A DNA stretch of 64,000 nucleotides from positions 6,910,980-6,974,979 of the forward strand of contig NW_024881277.1 in NCBI RefSeq assembly GCF_018691265.1. Direction: 5' to 3'. Within the stretch, counting starts at the first letter, position 1, and each line of letters opens with the position of its first letter. The notes under the pieces are model-generated. The model made no database searches, had not been told where the DNA came from, and saw only the letters and a list, made by a program, of their open reading frames with translations. The position numbers were made by a program, and so were the translations under genes. This stretch comes from Tyto alba. Lineage: Eukaryota > Chordata > Aves > Strigiformes > Tytonidae. Positions 12,378 to 22,900 of this stretch are shown in pieces.

Positions 12378-13313
12378 ATGTCCAACAGCAGCTCCATCAC
12401 CCAGTTCCTCCTCCTGGCATTTGCAGACAGACGGGAGCTGCAGCTCTTATACTTCTGGCTCTTCATGGGCATCTACCTGGCTGCCCTCCTGGGCAACGGC
12501 CTCATCATCACAGCCATCGCCTGCGACCACCACCTCCACACCCCCATGTACTTCTTCCTCCTCAACCTCTCCCTGCTCGACCTGGGCTCCATCTCCACCA
12601 CTCTCCCCAAATCCATGGCCAATAACCTTTGGGGCACCAGGGACATCTCCTACTTGGGATGTGCTGCACAGCTCTTTTTCTTTGTCTTCTTGATAACAAC
12701 AGAGTTTTACCTTCTCACCATCATGGCCTATGACCGCTACGTTGCCATCTGCCAACCCCTGCACTACGGGACCCTCCTGGGCAGCAGAGCTTGTGTCCAC
12801 ATGGCAGCAGCTGCCTGGGGCACTGGGTTGCTTTATTCTCTCCTGCATACAGCGAACACATTTTCCCTACACCTCTGCCAAGGCAATTCCATAAACCAGT
12901 TCTTCTGTGAAATCCCCCAGATTCTCAAGCTTTCCTGCTCAGATTCCTACCTCAGGGAAGTTGGACTTCTCATGGTTAGTGCCTGTTTAGTATTTGGGTG
13001 TTTTCTTTTCATCATGCTCTCCTATGTACAGATATTCCAGGCTGTGCTGAGGATCCCCTCTGAGCAGGGACAGCGCAAAGCCTTTTCCACGTGCCTCCCT
13101 CACCTGGTCGTGGTCTCCCTTTTTATCAGCACTGGCATCTTTGCCTACCTGAAGCCCCCCTCCATCTCTTCCCCATCTCTGGACCTGGTGGTGTCCTTTC
13201 TGTACTCGGTGGTGCCTCCAGCAGTGAACCCCCTCATCTACAGCATGAGGAACCAGGAAATGAAGGACGCACTGAAGAAGCTGATTCAGTCAGTTGTCTG
13301 TCATCAGGAATAA
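12378..13313 (+). CDS. olfactory receptor, OR14-like (copy B)
   Basis: An intact 311-residue odorant receptor GPCR. It has the N3 glycosylation site (NSS), TM1 LGNGLI (residues 38-43), TM2 HTPMYFFLLNLSLLDLG (54-70), MAYDRYVAIC (116-125), Cys95 and Cys177 for the extracellular disulphide, SYVQIF (215-220), KAFSTCLPH (234-242), and NPLIYSMRN in TM7 (284-292). The ATG follows directly after a splice-acceptor-like sequence and gives the same length as copies A and C. Residues 31-77 are identical in all three copies, while residues about 79-112 (end of extracellular loop 1 and TM3) are the most different, as expected of a ligand-contacting region. It lies in a duplicated unit, inverted relative to copies A and C. 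Expected site of action is the ciliary membrane of olfactory neurons. Confidence 0.95.
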   Translation: MSNSSSITQFLLLAFADRRELQLLYFWLFMGIYLAALLGNGLIITAIACDHHLHTPMYFFLLNLSLLDLGSISTTLPKSMANNLWGTRDISYLGCAAQLFFFVFLITTEFYLLTIMAYDRYVAICQPLHYGTLLGSRACVHMAAAAWGTGLLYSLLHTANTFSLHLCQGNSINQFFCEIPQILKLSCSDSYLREVGLLMVSACLVFGCFLFIMLSYVQIFQAVLRIPSEQGQRKAFSTCLPHLVVVSLFISTGIFAYLKPPSISSPSLDLVVSFLYSVVPPAVNPLIYSMRNQEMKDALKKLIQSVVCHQE

Positions 13314-13521
13314 GCTGCCTGTGTCTCTTCAGAAGTCATTTGCAACTCATATCTGAAACCTTTTGTGCAGTAAGCATTTTATTTGTAAAGCTATTGTTTG
13401 TTCCAAAATGTCTGTATCCACTCCTCTACCTCAGAGACATGAACTAGCCTCTCTGACCCAGAGCCCTTTCTACATGTGTCTGGTAGGACAGTACAGCTGG
13501 CCTTCCATTAAACATATCTAT

Positions 13522-13527
13522 AATAAA
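13522..13527 (+). terminator. polyadenylation signal of OR unit B
   Basis: AATAAA 209 nt after the stop codon, within a segment conserved with unit C (inverse of 36109-36114). Confidence 0.6.
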
Positions 13528-14353
13528 AGAGGCTTGTCTCAGTGTCCGTGTCTGGAGGTTGGTATCTTCTTCCAAAGCTGAGGTCAGGAACAGGCTGAAG
13601 GAATTGCCCCTCTGAGCGTGCTGCTGTGCTGGGGTTCTCCAGGGGTTCAGGGCAGGAGGGCATGGGGGGATGTGTTAGGGAATAGGCCTGTGCTGCCCCT
13701 TCACGTGGGGGTGCCCAGTGCAATGGCAATGATGGCTGATCCATGGGGATCTCCCTGGGACCATCTCCCCGTGGCTTTCAGCCACCACTGCCCTGCAGAG
13801 CAGCACCGCCAGCTCAGGGCCGTGCCTGAGGTGACATCCCGCGACAAGAGCAGACCTATTTCTGGAGGCACCAGTTTGGGCAGCTTTTCTCTGGCTGGCA
13901 CAGCAGGAGCTGCCTGGGGAGCCCCCAGTGCAGGAGTCTTGTGCTGGGGAGAGGGACGGGCACAGAGGGGCTGCCAGCACTGGGCAATCAGGATCTCTTG
14001 GAGAGAAGAGCAGCAGAGAGAGGGAGACGCTGGCCTGCGTCTGCTCATGCCATGGCTGGCCCCAGCCCTGGGGCTGATGGGGAGGCTGAGAGCCCTCTGT
14101 GCCCCAGGAGCTGCTGTGACCTTCCGAGGGGCTGGGGCTGTGGGGTGAGTGCCCAGAGCTCTGCAGCACCCCCCAGCCTATCTCGCTGGTCATTTCCAGC
14201 ACTGGCTGCTCACCCAGGTTTATGGGTGAGCGTTGCTGCTAAACCATCTCCATCCTCCTGCTGGTCTCAGTGCCTGTATGGGGGGACCGGCCATCCCTGC
14301 CCGACCTCTCTCCTGGTGCAGACCCTGGCAGACCCCAGAGAAGGGCTGTCTGT

Positions 14354-14759
14354 GAATGCCCACATGGGACACAGGTGGGGCTGGGAAAGTTGGATACTGG
14401 GGGAGGCTGCAAATTGTATGTTATGAGATTATGTCTTGCTGGGGCTATGGGGGGGACAATGAACAGATTGCTCTCACTGGCATCATAATGAAGGGAAGTT
14501 ACCCTGACAGCAAGTAGGCTGGCGGTGTACAAGAAGCTGGGAGGGGACACATCTGGGACTGTTGACCTCAGCTGAACAAAGGGACAGTCCATACTGTATG
14601 ACATTGTAGTCAGCAATAAGAACTGCAGGGAAGCAGGAAGGGGACATGTTTATTGTGACAGCATTGTTCTTCTCAAGTAACCGCTGTGCATGATGAAGCC
14701 CTCCTTTCCTGGAGATGGCTGAACACCTGCCTGCCGGTGAGAAGTAGCGAATGAATTTC
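14354..14759. other. intergenic, possible LTR body
   Basis: No gene seen. The stretch leads into an LTR-like 3' segment at 14760 and may be the diverged upstream part of the same LTR. Confidence 0.4.
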
Positions 14760-14912
14760 TGTATTGTGCTTGACACTTGCACACAGCTTTGCTTTATGTA
14801 TTAAACTGTCTTTATCCCAACCCATGATTTTTCTCACTTTCACCCTTCCAATTTTCTCCCCCCTCCCACTGGGGAGGAGTGAGTGGCTGTGTGAGCCTAA
14901 GCAGTCTACTGT
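14760..14912 (+). mobile_element. LTR 3'-part fragment
   Basis: A TATTAAACTGTCTTTATCCC segment, then a CCCTCCCACTGGGGAGG segment and a GTGAGTGGCTGTGTG segment, matches the 3' half of the better preserved LTR at 25358-25844. It is diverged and incomplete. Confidence 0.5.
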
Positions 14913-14931
14913 GATTAATCCACAACATCTC

Positions 14932-15095
14932 AGCCTCTCTAGATCTCCCTGGATGGCAACTCTGCCCTCCAGCATATCGACCCTTACTTCCACAGTTTGG
15001 TGGCATCTTCAACGTTAGCGAGAGTGCACTCTTTCAGTTCTTCCATGCCCTTGGTAAAGATGTTTGCCGGGACAGATCCCAGGGTGAACACAGTA
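14932..15095 (-). mobile_element. CR1 LINE fragment
   Basis: Resembles, in reverse orientation, the CR1 reverse-transcriptase region also present at about 41500-41640, including a CTCCCTGGATGGCA-like segment, an AGTTTGGTG segment and a GATCCCAGGGTGAACAC tail. Heavily mutated. Confidence 0.55.
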
Positions 15096-15591
15096 GTCAA
15101 TGAACTACTGGTCTACAGGGAGAGAAAACTTCATTCACCATGAACTTCTGAACCCCACCGTCAAACCAGGGGCCCCAGGGCCGGGGGCTGCCTCCTCGCC
15201 TCCGGCTCGCCCGCCCCCGGGCCCCCGTCTCCACCCCCGGGGCCTGCGGGGACCCGGCGCAGCAGCCGCAGCGCGGCAGGAGCGGCAGCGGCTCCTCGAA
15301 GGAGACGCCCCGCCGGCATTGCCGGCGCCCCCCGTCGCTGGCGGGGTCCCGGTGCCGCTGCCGGCCCCGCCGCCGCCGCGCACCCCCGCCGGGCAGGGGT
15401 CAGGGTGGGCTGCGGGGCCGGGCGGGGAGGGAGGAAGAAGAGGCGGAGGAGGGGCCGGGGCTGGGTCAGGGGTGGGCACGGCCTCGGCGCAGGGAGAGAG
15501 GCTGCCGGAGCCCGGCGGGGCGGGGCGGGGCGGGGGGGCGAGGTGCCCCGGCCGCTCCGGAGGAGGCCGGCCCGGCGCGGGGGGAGCGGCG

Positions 15592-15633
15592 GGGGCCGGG
15601 GCCGGGGCCGGGGCCGGGGCCGGGGCCGGGGCC
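15592..15633 (+). repeat. (GGGGCC)7 hexanucleotide repeat
   Basis: Seven perfect GGGGCC units, capable of G-quadruplex formation on plus, inside the CpG island and ending directly at a splice-donor-like sequence. Confidence 0.95.
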
Positions 15634-15640
15634 GGTGAGT
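15634..15640 (+). promoter_or_regulatory. candidate splice donor
   Basis: G|GTGAGT consensus immediately after the GGGGCC repeat, suggesting that the repeat forms the 3' end of a first exon. No matching acceptor was identified. Confidence 0.4.
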
Positions 15641-16082
15641 GCGTGTGGGCGGCTGCCCGCCGCGGCGGGAAGTGCCGGGGAAAGCGCGGGGAGGCCCGAG
15701 GGGAAGGTCTGGGAGCGCGCGAGGGACGAGGCGGCGGCGGCTGCCGGAGGGGCTTCGCCTCTGCCCGCCGCCTCCGCGCCGCTCGGCGTGGCCGGGGCAG
15801 AAGGCGGGCCGGCAGCCCGGCGGCGCGGGGGGAGACCCCCGGGGCTCCGCAGGGGAGGCGGCGGCGAGCGGGGCCGGGCCCGGAGCCTGGAGCCGCCGCC
15901 GCGGCGGGCGGGGCGCTGGGGCGCACGGAGTGTGCGGCGCGGCCTCTGCGGCTGCTCCGGAGCCGGTCCGGCCGGCTGGGCCCGGGCGCTGCCCCGGCCT
16001 CGGGAGGGATGGCCCGGGGCTGGGTGGGCAGCGCTGGCGGAACGGCCCGGCGGCGGGGTGCTGCCCCCCGGAACGGGAGTGG

Positions 16083-16945
16083 GGGTGCCGTGTGCATCTC
16101 CCTCCTAAAACGGGAGGGGAGGTGCCGTGTTCATCCCCCCCCCCCCCCCCCCCAAACGGGAGGGGAGGTGCCGTGTTCATCCCCCCCCAAACGGGAAAGG
16201 AGGTGCTGTGTTCATCCCCCCCCTCCCCCAAAAAAACGGGAGGGGAGGTGCCGTGTTCATCCCCCCTCCCCCCAAAACGGGAGGGGAGGTGCCGTGTTCA
16301 TCCCCCCCCCAAACGGGAAAGGAGGTGTTGTGTTCATCCCCCCCCCCCCTAAAACGGGAGAGGAGGTGCTGTGTTCATTCCCCCCCCAAACGGGAAAGGA
16401 GGTGTTGTGTTCATCCCCCCCCCCCCTAAAACGGGAGAGGAGGTGCCGTGTTCATCCCCCCCAAACGGGAAAGGAGGTGTTGTGTTCATCCCCCCCCCCC
16501 CCAAACGGGAGAGGAGGTGCTGTGTTCATTCCCCCCCCAAAACGTGACAGGGGCTACTGTGTTCATCCCCCCCCAAATGGGAGAGGAGGTGCTGTGTTCA
16601 TCCCCTCCCCCCCAAATCGGGAGAGGAGGTGCCGTGTTCATCCCCCTCCTGATTCGGAGAGGTGCTCCCGTATTCATCCCTGCCCCGCCCCCCCCCCCCC
16701 CCCCCCCCAAAACGGGAGAGGAGGTGCCGTGTTCATCCCACCCCCAAAAGGGAGAGGAGGTGCTGTGTTCATCCCCCCCAAAAACGGGAGAGGAGGTGCT
16801 GTGTTCATCTCCGCCCCCCCCCCCTCCAAAAAGGGGAGAGGAGGTGCTGTGTTCATCCCCCCCCCAAAACGGGAGAGGAGCTACCATGTTCATCTCCCCC
16901 AAACCAGGAGAGGTGCCCCCGTGTCCACCCCCACAACGGGAGAGG
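16083..16945 (+). repeat. C-tract minisatellite, unit about 35-45 bp
   Basis: About 22 tandem copies of a unit of the form AACGGGAGAGGAGGTGC, then YGTGTTCATC, then a run of 6-20 C and a few A. Unit length varies mostly in the C run. The frame stays open in several phases, giving spurious Pro/Cys/Ser-rich translations that continue from the CpG island. Long homopolymer C runs make this section prone to length error. Confidence 0.95.
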
Positions 16946-19900
16946 TTGCCAGATTCACGTGAAAACCAGCAAAGAAGCCGGGGGTGGAAGTGTGTGGGGT
17001 GGGGAGAGGGCTGGGATGGTGACACCTCCACACCCAGAATTTATTTTTAATGTCTGCATTTTGCAGAGTAACCACTCAGAAATCCCTCCTGCTGGGTTTT
17101 GAACATTCATTGGGTGCAGGAGCCCGGGTGCTCCAAAGTGAAGTGGCTGTGTTCTCACAGAAAGAGTTTTATTATGCAAGGAATTTCTGCGTTAGGGGGT
17201 TAGTGTTTGAGGAGAGTACCAAAAGAGGATGGGAATGATGGTGATTTCAGGTTTTATTATCTGCTAAAACTGAAACGCATTTGCAAATGTTGTGAGCCAG
17301 CTGAGGGAGAAGGGCAGTCAGTGATTGCCAGCATCCCCACGGAAAGGCTGTTAAAGTTACACGGCCGGGAGAAACAAACTGCTGCTGCTGGAACACTTCT
17401 GCTCAGCACACGCCGGTGGTGTGGGGCTCTGCCTGATCCCGCCGGGCTGAGGTTTTGCTACGTGTGGAGTAGAATTGTAGGTGTAGTAGACACTGATGGC
17501 TACGTAACTGTTAAAAAAAGCAGTCGTGTGCCAAGCTGAGGCGTTTTATCATTAGAGTGCCATTAGGAATAGATATATTGGTTGTGTTGAATCTAATGTT
17601 CGGTCTTAAAGGTTGAAAGTGATTAAGCAAACTTAGTCCTATTCTGAACTGAACATTATTTCAGACATTGAAAGCACGAACATTTTCAGGATTCTTCCCC
17701 CAGGCTTTAGTCTCTCCCCTACCCAGCCAAAAACACATTACTCCTATATAGACAAATTTATAAACAGTCATTTGGTTGGTAGGCTTGACTGAATATTTTT
17801 TTATTCCAAGCTAATTCTAATAGGAGTTTTTTGCACATGGCTGAATCCTCTTAAGAGGAATTTTACTCACTGGTATGGTGACACCTACTTGATGTGCACC
17901 TTTGGGTAGGACTAAGAAGATGAGAATGATGAAGTAAACGACCACCGCGGGGCCTAGAAGACCACCCAGAGACTGTAGTGCGCACGTGGAAGTGGGCGGC
18001 AACGGATTATAATGATTTATTGAAAAAGTAATGAATATTGGAATTAGTTCTTGGGAATTCCATGCATGTGTAAGTGAATTGTGTGGAAATATCATCAACT
18101 CCACTACGGCGGCACGCATATTAGCAGGAATGATCCCCGACGCGTCGAATAAAGAATACCTGCTGAGTGGCTCTGCCAGCTGTGGAGACTGAATTCTCCC
18201 CTGCAGGAGTCATTCTGCTCACCTGAAATCATTCTTGCTAATTGAGCTTATTCAGTAACCTGCTGGTATGTGATATTGCAGGTGGTTCTTGAAGAGTGTA
18301 GTTTGAGACTCCGAGATTGCTCTGTGGGCTGATGATTTAATATTTACTCTTGAAAAGGTGTTCTGCTGTTTGATGGCTCTTGCCCCTGCGCTGACCCACA
18401 GACACTTCTGTCTCTGCAGCGCTGCCAGTTGCTTTTGAGCACCCTTAGCACAGTCTGAAACTGTTTTCCAAGAGAAGCACAAGAGCTTGCTGAAAGAGGT
18501 TTGCCAAGAGTACTGCTAAATCTTTGGTGTGTTTTATTAAGATTAGGAATTCTGCTTGGGTTGGAGTTGTTGGAACAGGAGCTTTTGTTGCTTTTGAGGA
18601 GTGGAGGACAGGCAGCTGTAGCTGGGAGAAGGGGCTTGAATCTGGGAGCTTGGGGCTGACACTTAATGTGCCCTGAGTTGAGGGAAAGTGTTGTGGAGTT
18701 CCTGCGAGTGGGTCGGGGAGGCTCCATTCAGCAAGAAGCTCTGTGAGCAGCTGGGTTGAAATGACAGCACCTGAATGTGGTCATGCTGCAGAGTATTCTT
18801 TTTCATTCTTGGCCAGCAATTTATAATTGCCTGCAAATATTATATTGAAAATTGATTAAAAACAGAAAGGAAGCGTAAAGGAGTAACTTGTAAATTAAGT
18901 TACTTGAGTTTCTATAGCCTTTTACTTTATCAATTGTCCGTGGCATGTTGAGGGAAAAAAACAATATGCCTTTGCTATAGTAAAAATCTCTGCTATGTGA
19001 AAAAGAAATGTCTTATTCATGAGTATATTTAATAGTTCAGGCTTTTCTGTTTTATTTTTATTTTAACCTTTAGTGAATCTGGTTCTTTGTAGGGCTGCTT
19101 TTTCTTTTGGTGCTGATGGTAGATTTTGTCGTCAAAGAAGAAAGTGATGTAGTGAGAAATGGGAGGACAGATTTCTACCCTCTTATTTTTATAATTTCTA
19201 ATTAGGGTGTTGAAGGGAGTTTTGTCAAAATGAAAGGAATTGCATAAGAAAAATCATCTTGTGCCTTTTTTCAGGTTTCAGAGATGTGACAACTCAGCAG
19301 GGGGTAACTGGCCTCATTTCTTTGTCTGCACAAGTGGTGATCTGGTTCTGTCGGCCCAGTCTCCTTCCAGAGGGTTTAGGTGAGCCTAAACTGGAATGCA
19401 TTTGTCACCGGGAGATTCTCCAGTAAGTGATTCCTACGAACACCTGCTCAGCCCTGGTTTTGTACATGTTTCACCCAGAACAAGTTGTGTTGGCTCGGTG
19501 ACAGCGTGTGCTGAAGTTCTGTTGGTGAAGCGGAGACTCTACTGGGTTTTCAAATAGACAGTGTGGAATATTGCAAGCAGTTTCTTTTCTGGATGTTTTT
19601 TAGAAAGAGAAGTATGCCTCAGACTTCAAGGAGTTGCTTGTGTCCACAGCTTGAAATAGGTGGGATTTTAAACATATCGCTATTAAACGACAAGTACTTT
19701 TTCCAGTAAAAATATTACCTGCGTGTTTGGAACTTTTTATTTATTGCTTGAGGAAAAAATACACCTTGGAAATACTTCTTGATTTGGCTGGATTATAAAT
19801 TCTCTTTTCGGCCTTAATTGTCTTATAAATGCTCACGTGACATGTTTAAAAACCCATTCCTTTGAGATATTTTTTTTTTGGTAGTGAGCTTCCGTTTACA

Positions 19901-22900
19901 CCAAATGTTCTGAACGCTCCATCAACTTGAACTGGCACTTGAGACTCTTGTGTCTTACATCTCTTTTAGCAAAGGCAGAAACAGGACTGGCTTCTGTCAG
20001 AGTTGGAGTCTTGCCTCTGCTTGATGCTTCGCTTGTACAATCTTCTGTCCTTCTAGTCAAAGATTTTAGTTTAAAAATAGGATGTTACCTCTTTAATTTG
20101 CATTTGCTTTCTTGCCTGTAGATGACCATATGCATTTGTGTAGACCTTTCTACAATTATCCTCTGATTCAGAGCTGCTGTACGGGTCTTCAACAGAAACT
20201 TGCGCGTTTACCAAGTTCAGCCTTACAGGAAAATGCTAGAACACTTCCAAGGCAAATTCAGAAGTGGAAGGGAATGGCTTTTACAGCGACAGTTGTGTTT
20301 GCTACACTGAATGCATTTGCCAGGAGTACTCTTGAACGCAGCGGTGCCTGTGTTCTCTTGAGCACAGAGGTTACTTCCCTGTGCTGCAAATTTATATATA
20401 CCTCTGCTGGGTATTCTTTGTTGGTGTCCTCATTTTTTTGTGGGGTACGTCATTCCTTGGCTAATCTGTATAATTTGTTACTACTGAAAAAGATCATGTG
20501 CTTAGGACAGGACCAGTGATCTCCAGTTCAGCAAAGCACGGAGTTCACAGAACAATTATTTTGGACGTAGAAGAAAGCATGTGATGTTTTTTTTTAATCT
20601 CTTTCATTGTCTAATAATGGATGGTCATAACTGCGTTGGTCTAAATCTCCTCCTCACAAGTGCATTTGTGCAATTTAATAAGACAGTTACACACCGTTGG
20701 CACAGTGAACACTCTGCTGGCTGCTGGCTAAAAGTCACTCCCGAATGTCAACTCTCTTGCCTGGACTGGCTTCCCAGCATACAGGGGATATAGCTTGGGT
20801 TAGGTGATCATGGGTTTTTCTCTGGAAATGGTACTGAAAATGAAATAAAGGCCTAAAGAAGCTTAGGCTCTGACCCTGTGAACAAGATGCTACAAGAGGA
20901 GTTCAGGTGGAAGCTGCAGTGTAGGAGGTGCTGACTTTCAAGTTCATCTTACTTAGCTTACTCCTCAAGGAACTGACCTCCAGGCGCCTGTGTTCCTCAG
21001 CAGCACACAGCCTCTAGTGTGCTGCTTCTGCTTTTTGTCACTGGGAAATTAAAGGGCAGCGTCGCAGTCAGCAGAAGACTGATGGACTTTTGAAGAAAGT
21101 ACTTTTTAAAGGTTCAGCCATCTGTGATTGTAATGGCACATGTATAGAAACAGAGATGCTGCTTAAGATGATACAACTTACCTGCATGCTGAGCTCTCTG
21201 AAAAGAACTTTTTTTCAGTAACAGAAGTGAGATGCTGAGAACAAAATCTGAAATGTCCATTACGTTGTCTCTCAGCTGTGTATTGGAACACTCCAGTTTG
21301 AGGCTCTAGATTCGTGATAAAGACTAGTCCCGGTATTTGGCTACTGTTACGTTTCCTCTGTTAGACAGTAGGAGAGTAGTTATTTTTGGCACTTAAAAAT
21401 CTCTGTTTACACTTCCTTTCTATTACAAGTAACACAACAAAAAAGGAAACCTGAAAACTAAAAGGTCATTGCGACTTTTCCCGTAACAGGAGAGCTTTTA
21501 GGGTTTCTTTTTTGAACTCTTTTAATAATTAAGTATGAACTAATGAACATCTTTCATCTGGCTCAGAAACGTTTCAGTTGCGTGTCAAGTCATGACCGTG
21601 TCTTTGTATGGTTGGTACTTTCTTTGAGTCATGGGAGTTGTTTTTTTTTTTTTGTTTTGACTGGAGGAAATCTGTTACGCAGAGAGTCTGGAATCAGTGT
21701 TTTACTGTGTCCAAATCCCTGCTCCCTTTTGTTCCAGAGGAAAATGGGATTCTGGCTGCTTGATGATTGATGGAATGGTTTCCCAGTTCAGAGACCGAGG
21801 AGAGGAGTTGTGGAGGAGAGATGAAGGAGGAACTGGGAAATACCCGCCTGCTGGTTTATATGGGAGTGTTTGTTGTTCACTGAAAATAGTAGCAACAACA
21901 CCAGCCCCCAAACCCCGCCAGATTTTATGATTTATAAAAGGAGATTAAAAAACTGTTATTTTTTCATTTCAGGCCGTGCTGGATCTCTGTTTGCTAGAAA
22001 GCACTGAAGAAAGCTACAGCCATGCAATTGCATCCTTCCTGGTTATTTCTATTACACCTTCATTTTGTGCACACAGACGTTCTTAAATGTTTGGCACCTG
22101 CGTGTTTAATAACATTTTTTAATTTATGCTTCGAACACAATGTGAGTGAAAACATTTAGTTTAGAATTAGGTTGTAGACAGAAGCATTGGATTTTTTTTT
22201 TTATTAGTACCGCGTATTTTTTATGATTTGTCTGTTTTTTTAATGTTTTGTGGCAAAGTCTTTTCTGATAGGAGAAAACACATTTACTAAGAAATGGTAA
22301 AGATAAAACTGGTTTTCATCCAGTTTTAATCATTTAGCGCTAAGTTGTATTGCAAAAACACCATAGTTTGCTTTATTTTATATACTCTGGAAATGAGGAA
22401 GATAACCAACTGTAGATTTTGTTGGCTTTACTAATGAAGCATTGGATGTTCAAATGTTTTGAATGTCTGACTGGTAGCTCCACTGACTAAAGAGGGAGCC
22501 TGAGTTTATAACTGAAGTATTTAAATATCTAAAGTGAACCTTTCTGAATGCCTCCACAGAAATCAAAGAGTATTTCTCTCTGGCTGTTTATGCAGAATGC
22601 AATTTTGTGGTTAGGACCTGACTGTCTTCAGGTTATAAGAGCTCCAAATGGCAAGACTAAATACATTAGTATTTTCTGCTTCTCACCCTTTTATATTCTT
22701 AATTCATTATGTTTTTCTAAATGTAACGTGATATATTTTTGGCCTTACACATTTATTAGCCTTAATTAGGTACTCGATACCAGGCAACATGCTTGCTGCT
22801 AAATATCACACATTCCTTTCTGAACAAAACAAACTTCAGTCAACTCCTTCCCAACTACCTTTGCCATCCCTTGGGGTCTTGTGAAGCTTATTGAAGGGTT

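Larger units (their letters stand above)
10310..14353 (+). repeat. OR duplication unit B (inverted partner of unit C)
   Basis: About 4 kb that aligns in inverted orientation with 35276-40262. It covers the distal 5' flank, a GAG tract, the OR gene, the 3' UTR and about 700 bp of downstream flank (13618-14353). Compared with C it lacks about 0.9 kb just upstream of the gene (the part corresponding to about 37440-38300 in C, which A retains). The two arms are separated by about 21 kb. Confidence 0.85.
15165..16082. promoter_or_regulatory. CpG island, possible orphan promoter/first exon
   Basis: About 0.9 kb of extreme GC content with dense CpG, GC boxes (GGGGCGGGGCGGGG-type runs near 15520) and a splice-donor consensus at 15634-15640. 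Its edges are sharp: it starts about 70 bp after a CR1 scrap and ends at a C-tract minisatellite. Long frames open on both strands reflect lack of AT-rich stops and show no domain. It looks like a housekeeping-type promoter with a noncoding first exon, but no downstream exon was recognised in the window. It could be a displaced or partial gene 5' end. Confidence 0.6.

Noticed and set aside
13618..14148. Frames conserved between 13618-14148 and 35224-36018 as a gene
   Set aside because: The DNA is duplicated, but the frames end differently in the two copies and overlap on both strands. They are best explained as noncoding OR 3' flank.
15592..15633. Identification as the C9orf72 locus
   Set aside because: Only the hexamer matches; no C9orf72 exon is visible and the context is an OR cluster.
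15100..16962. 620-codon plus frame and 320-356-codon minus frames in the CpG island
   Set aside because: Extreme GC content suppresses stops on both strands. The plus frame runs on into the C-tract minisatellite, and composition is only Gly/Ala/Arg/Pro without domains.
16486..17031. Cys/Pro-rich repeat protein from the minisatellite
   Set aside because: Several phases on both strands are open because of the repeat; no start, domain or conservation.
19927..20519. Possible exons in the AT-rich block
   Set aside because: Short frames with no recognised domain, no paired splice signals and no duplicated counterpart.
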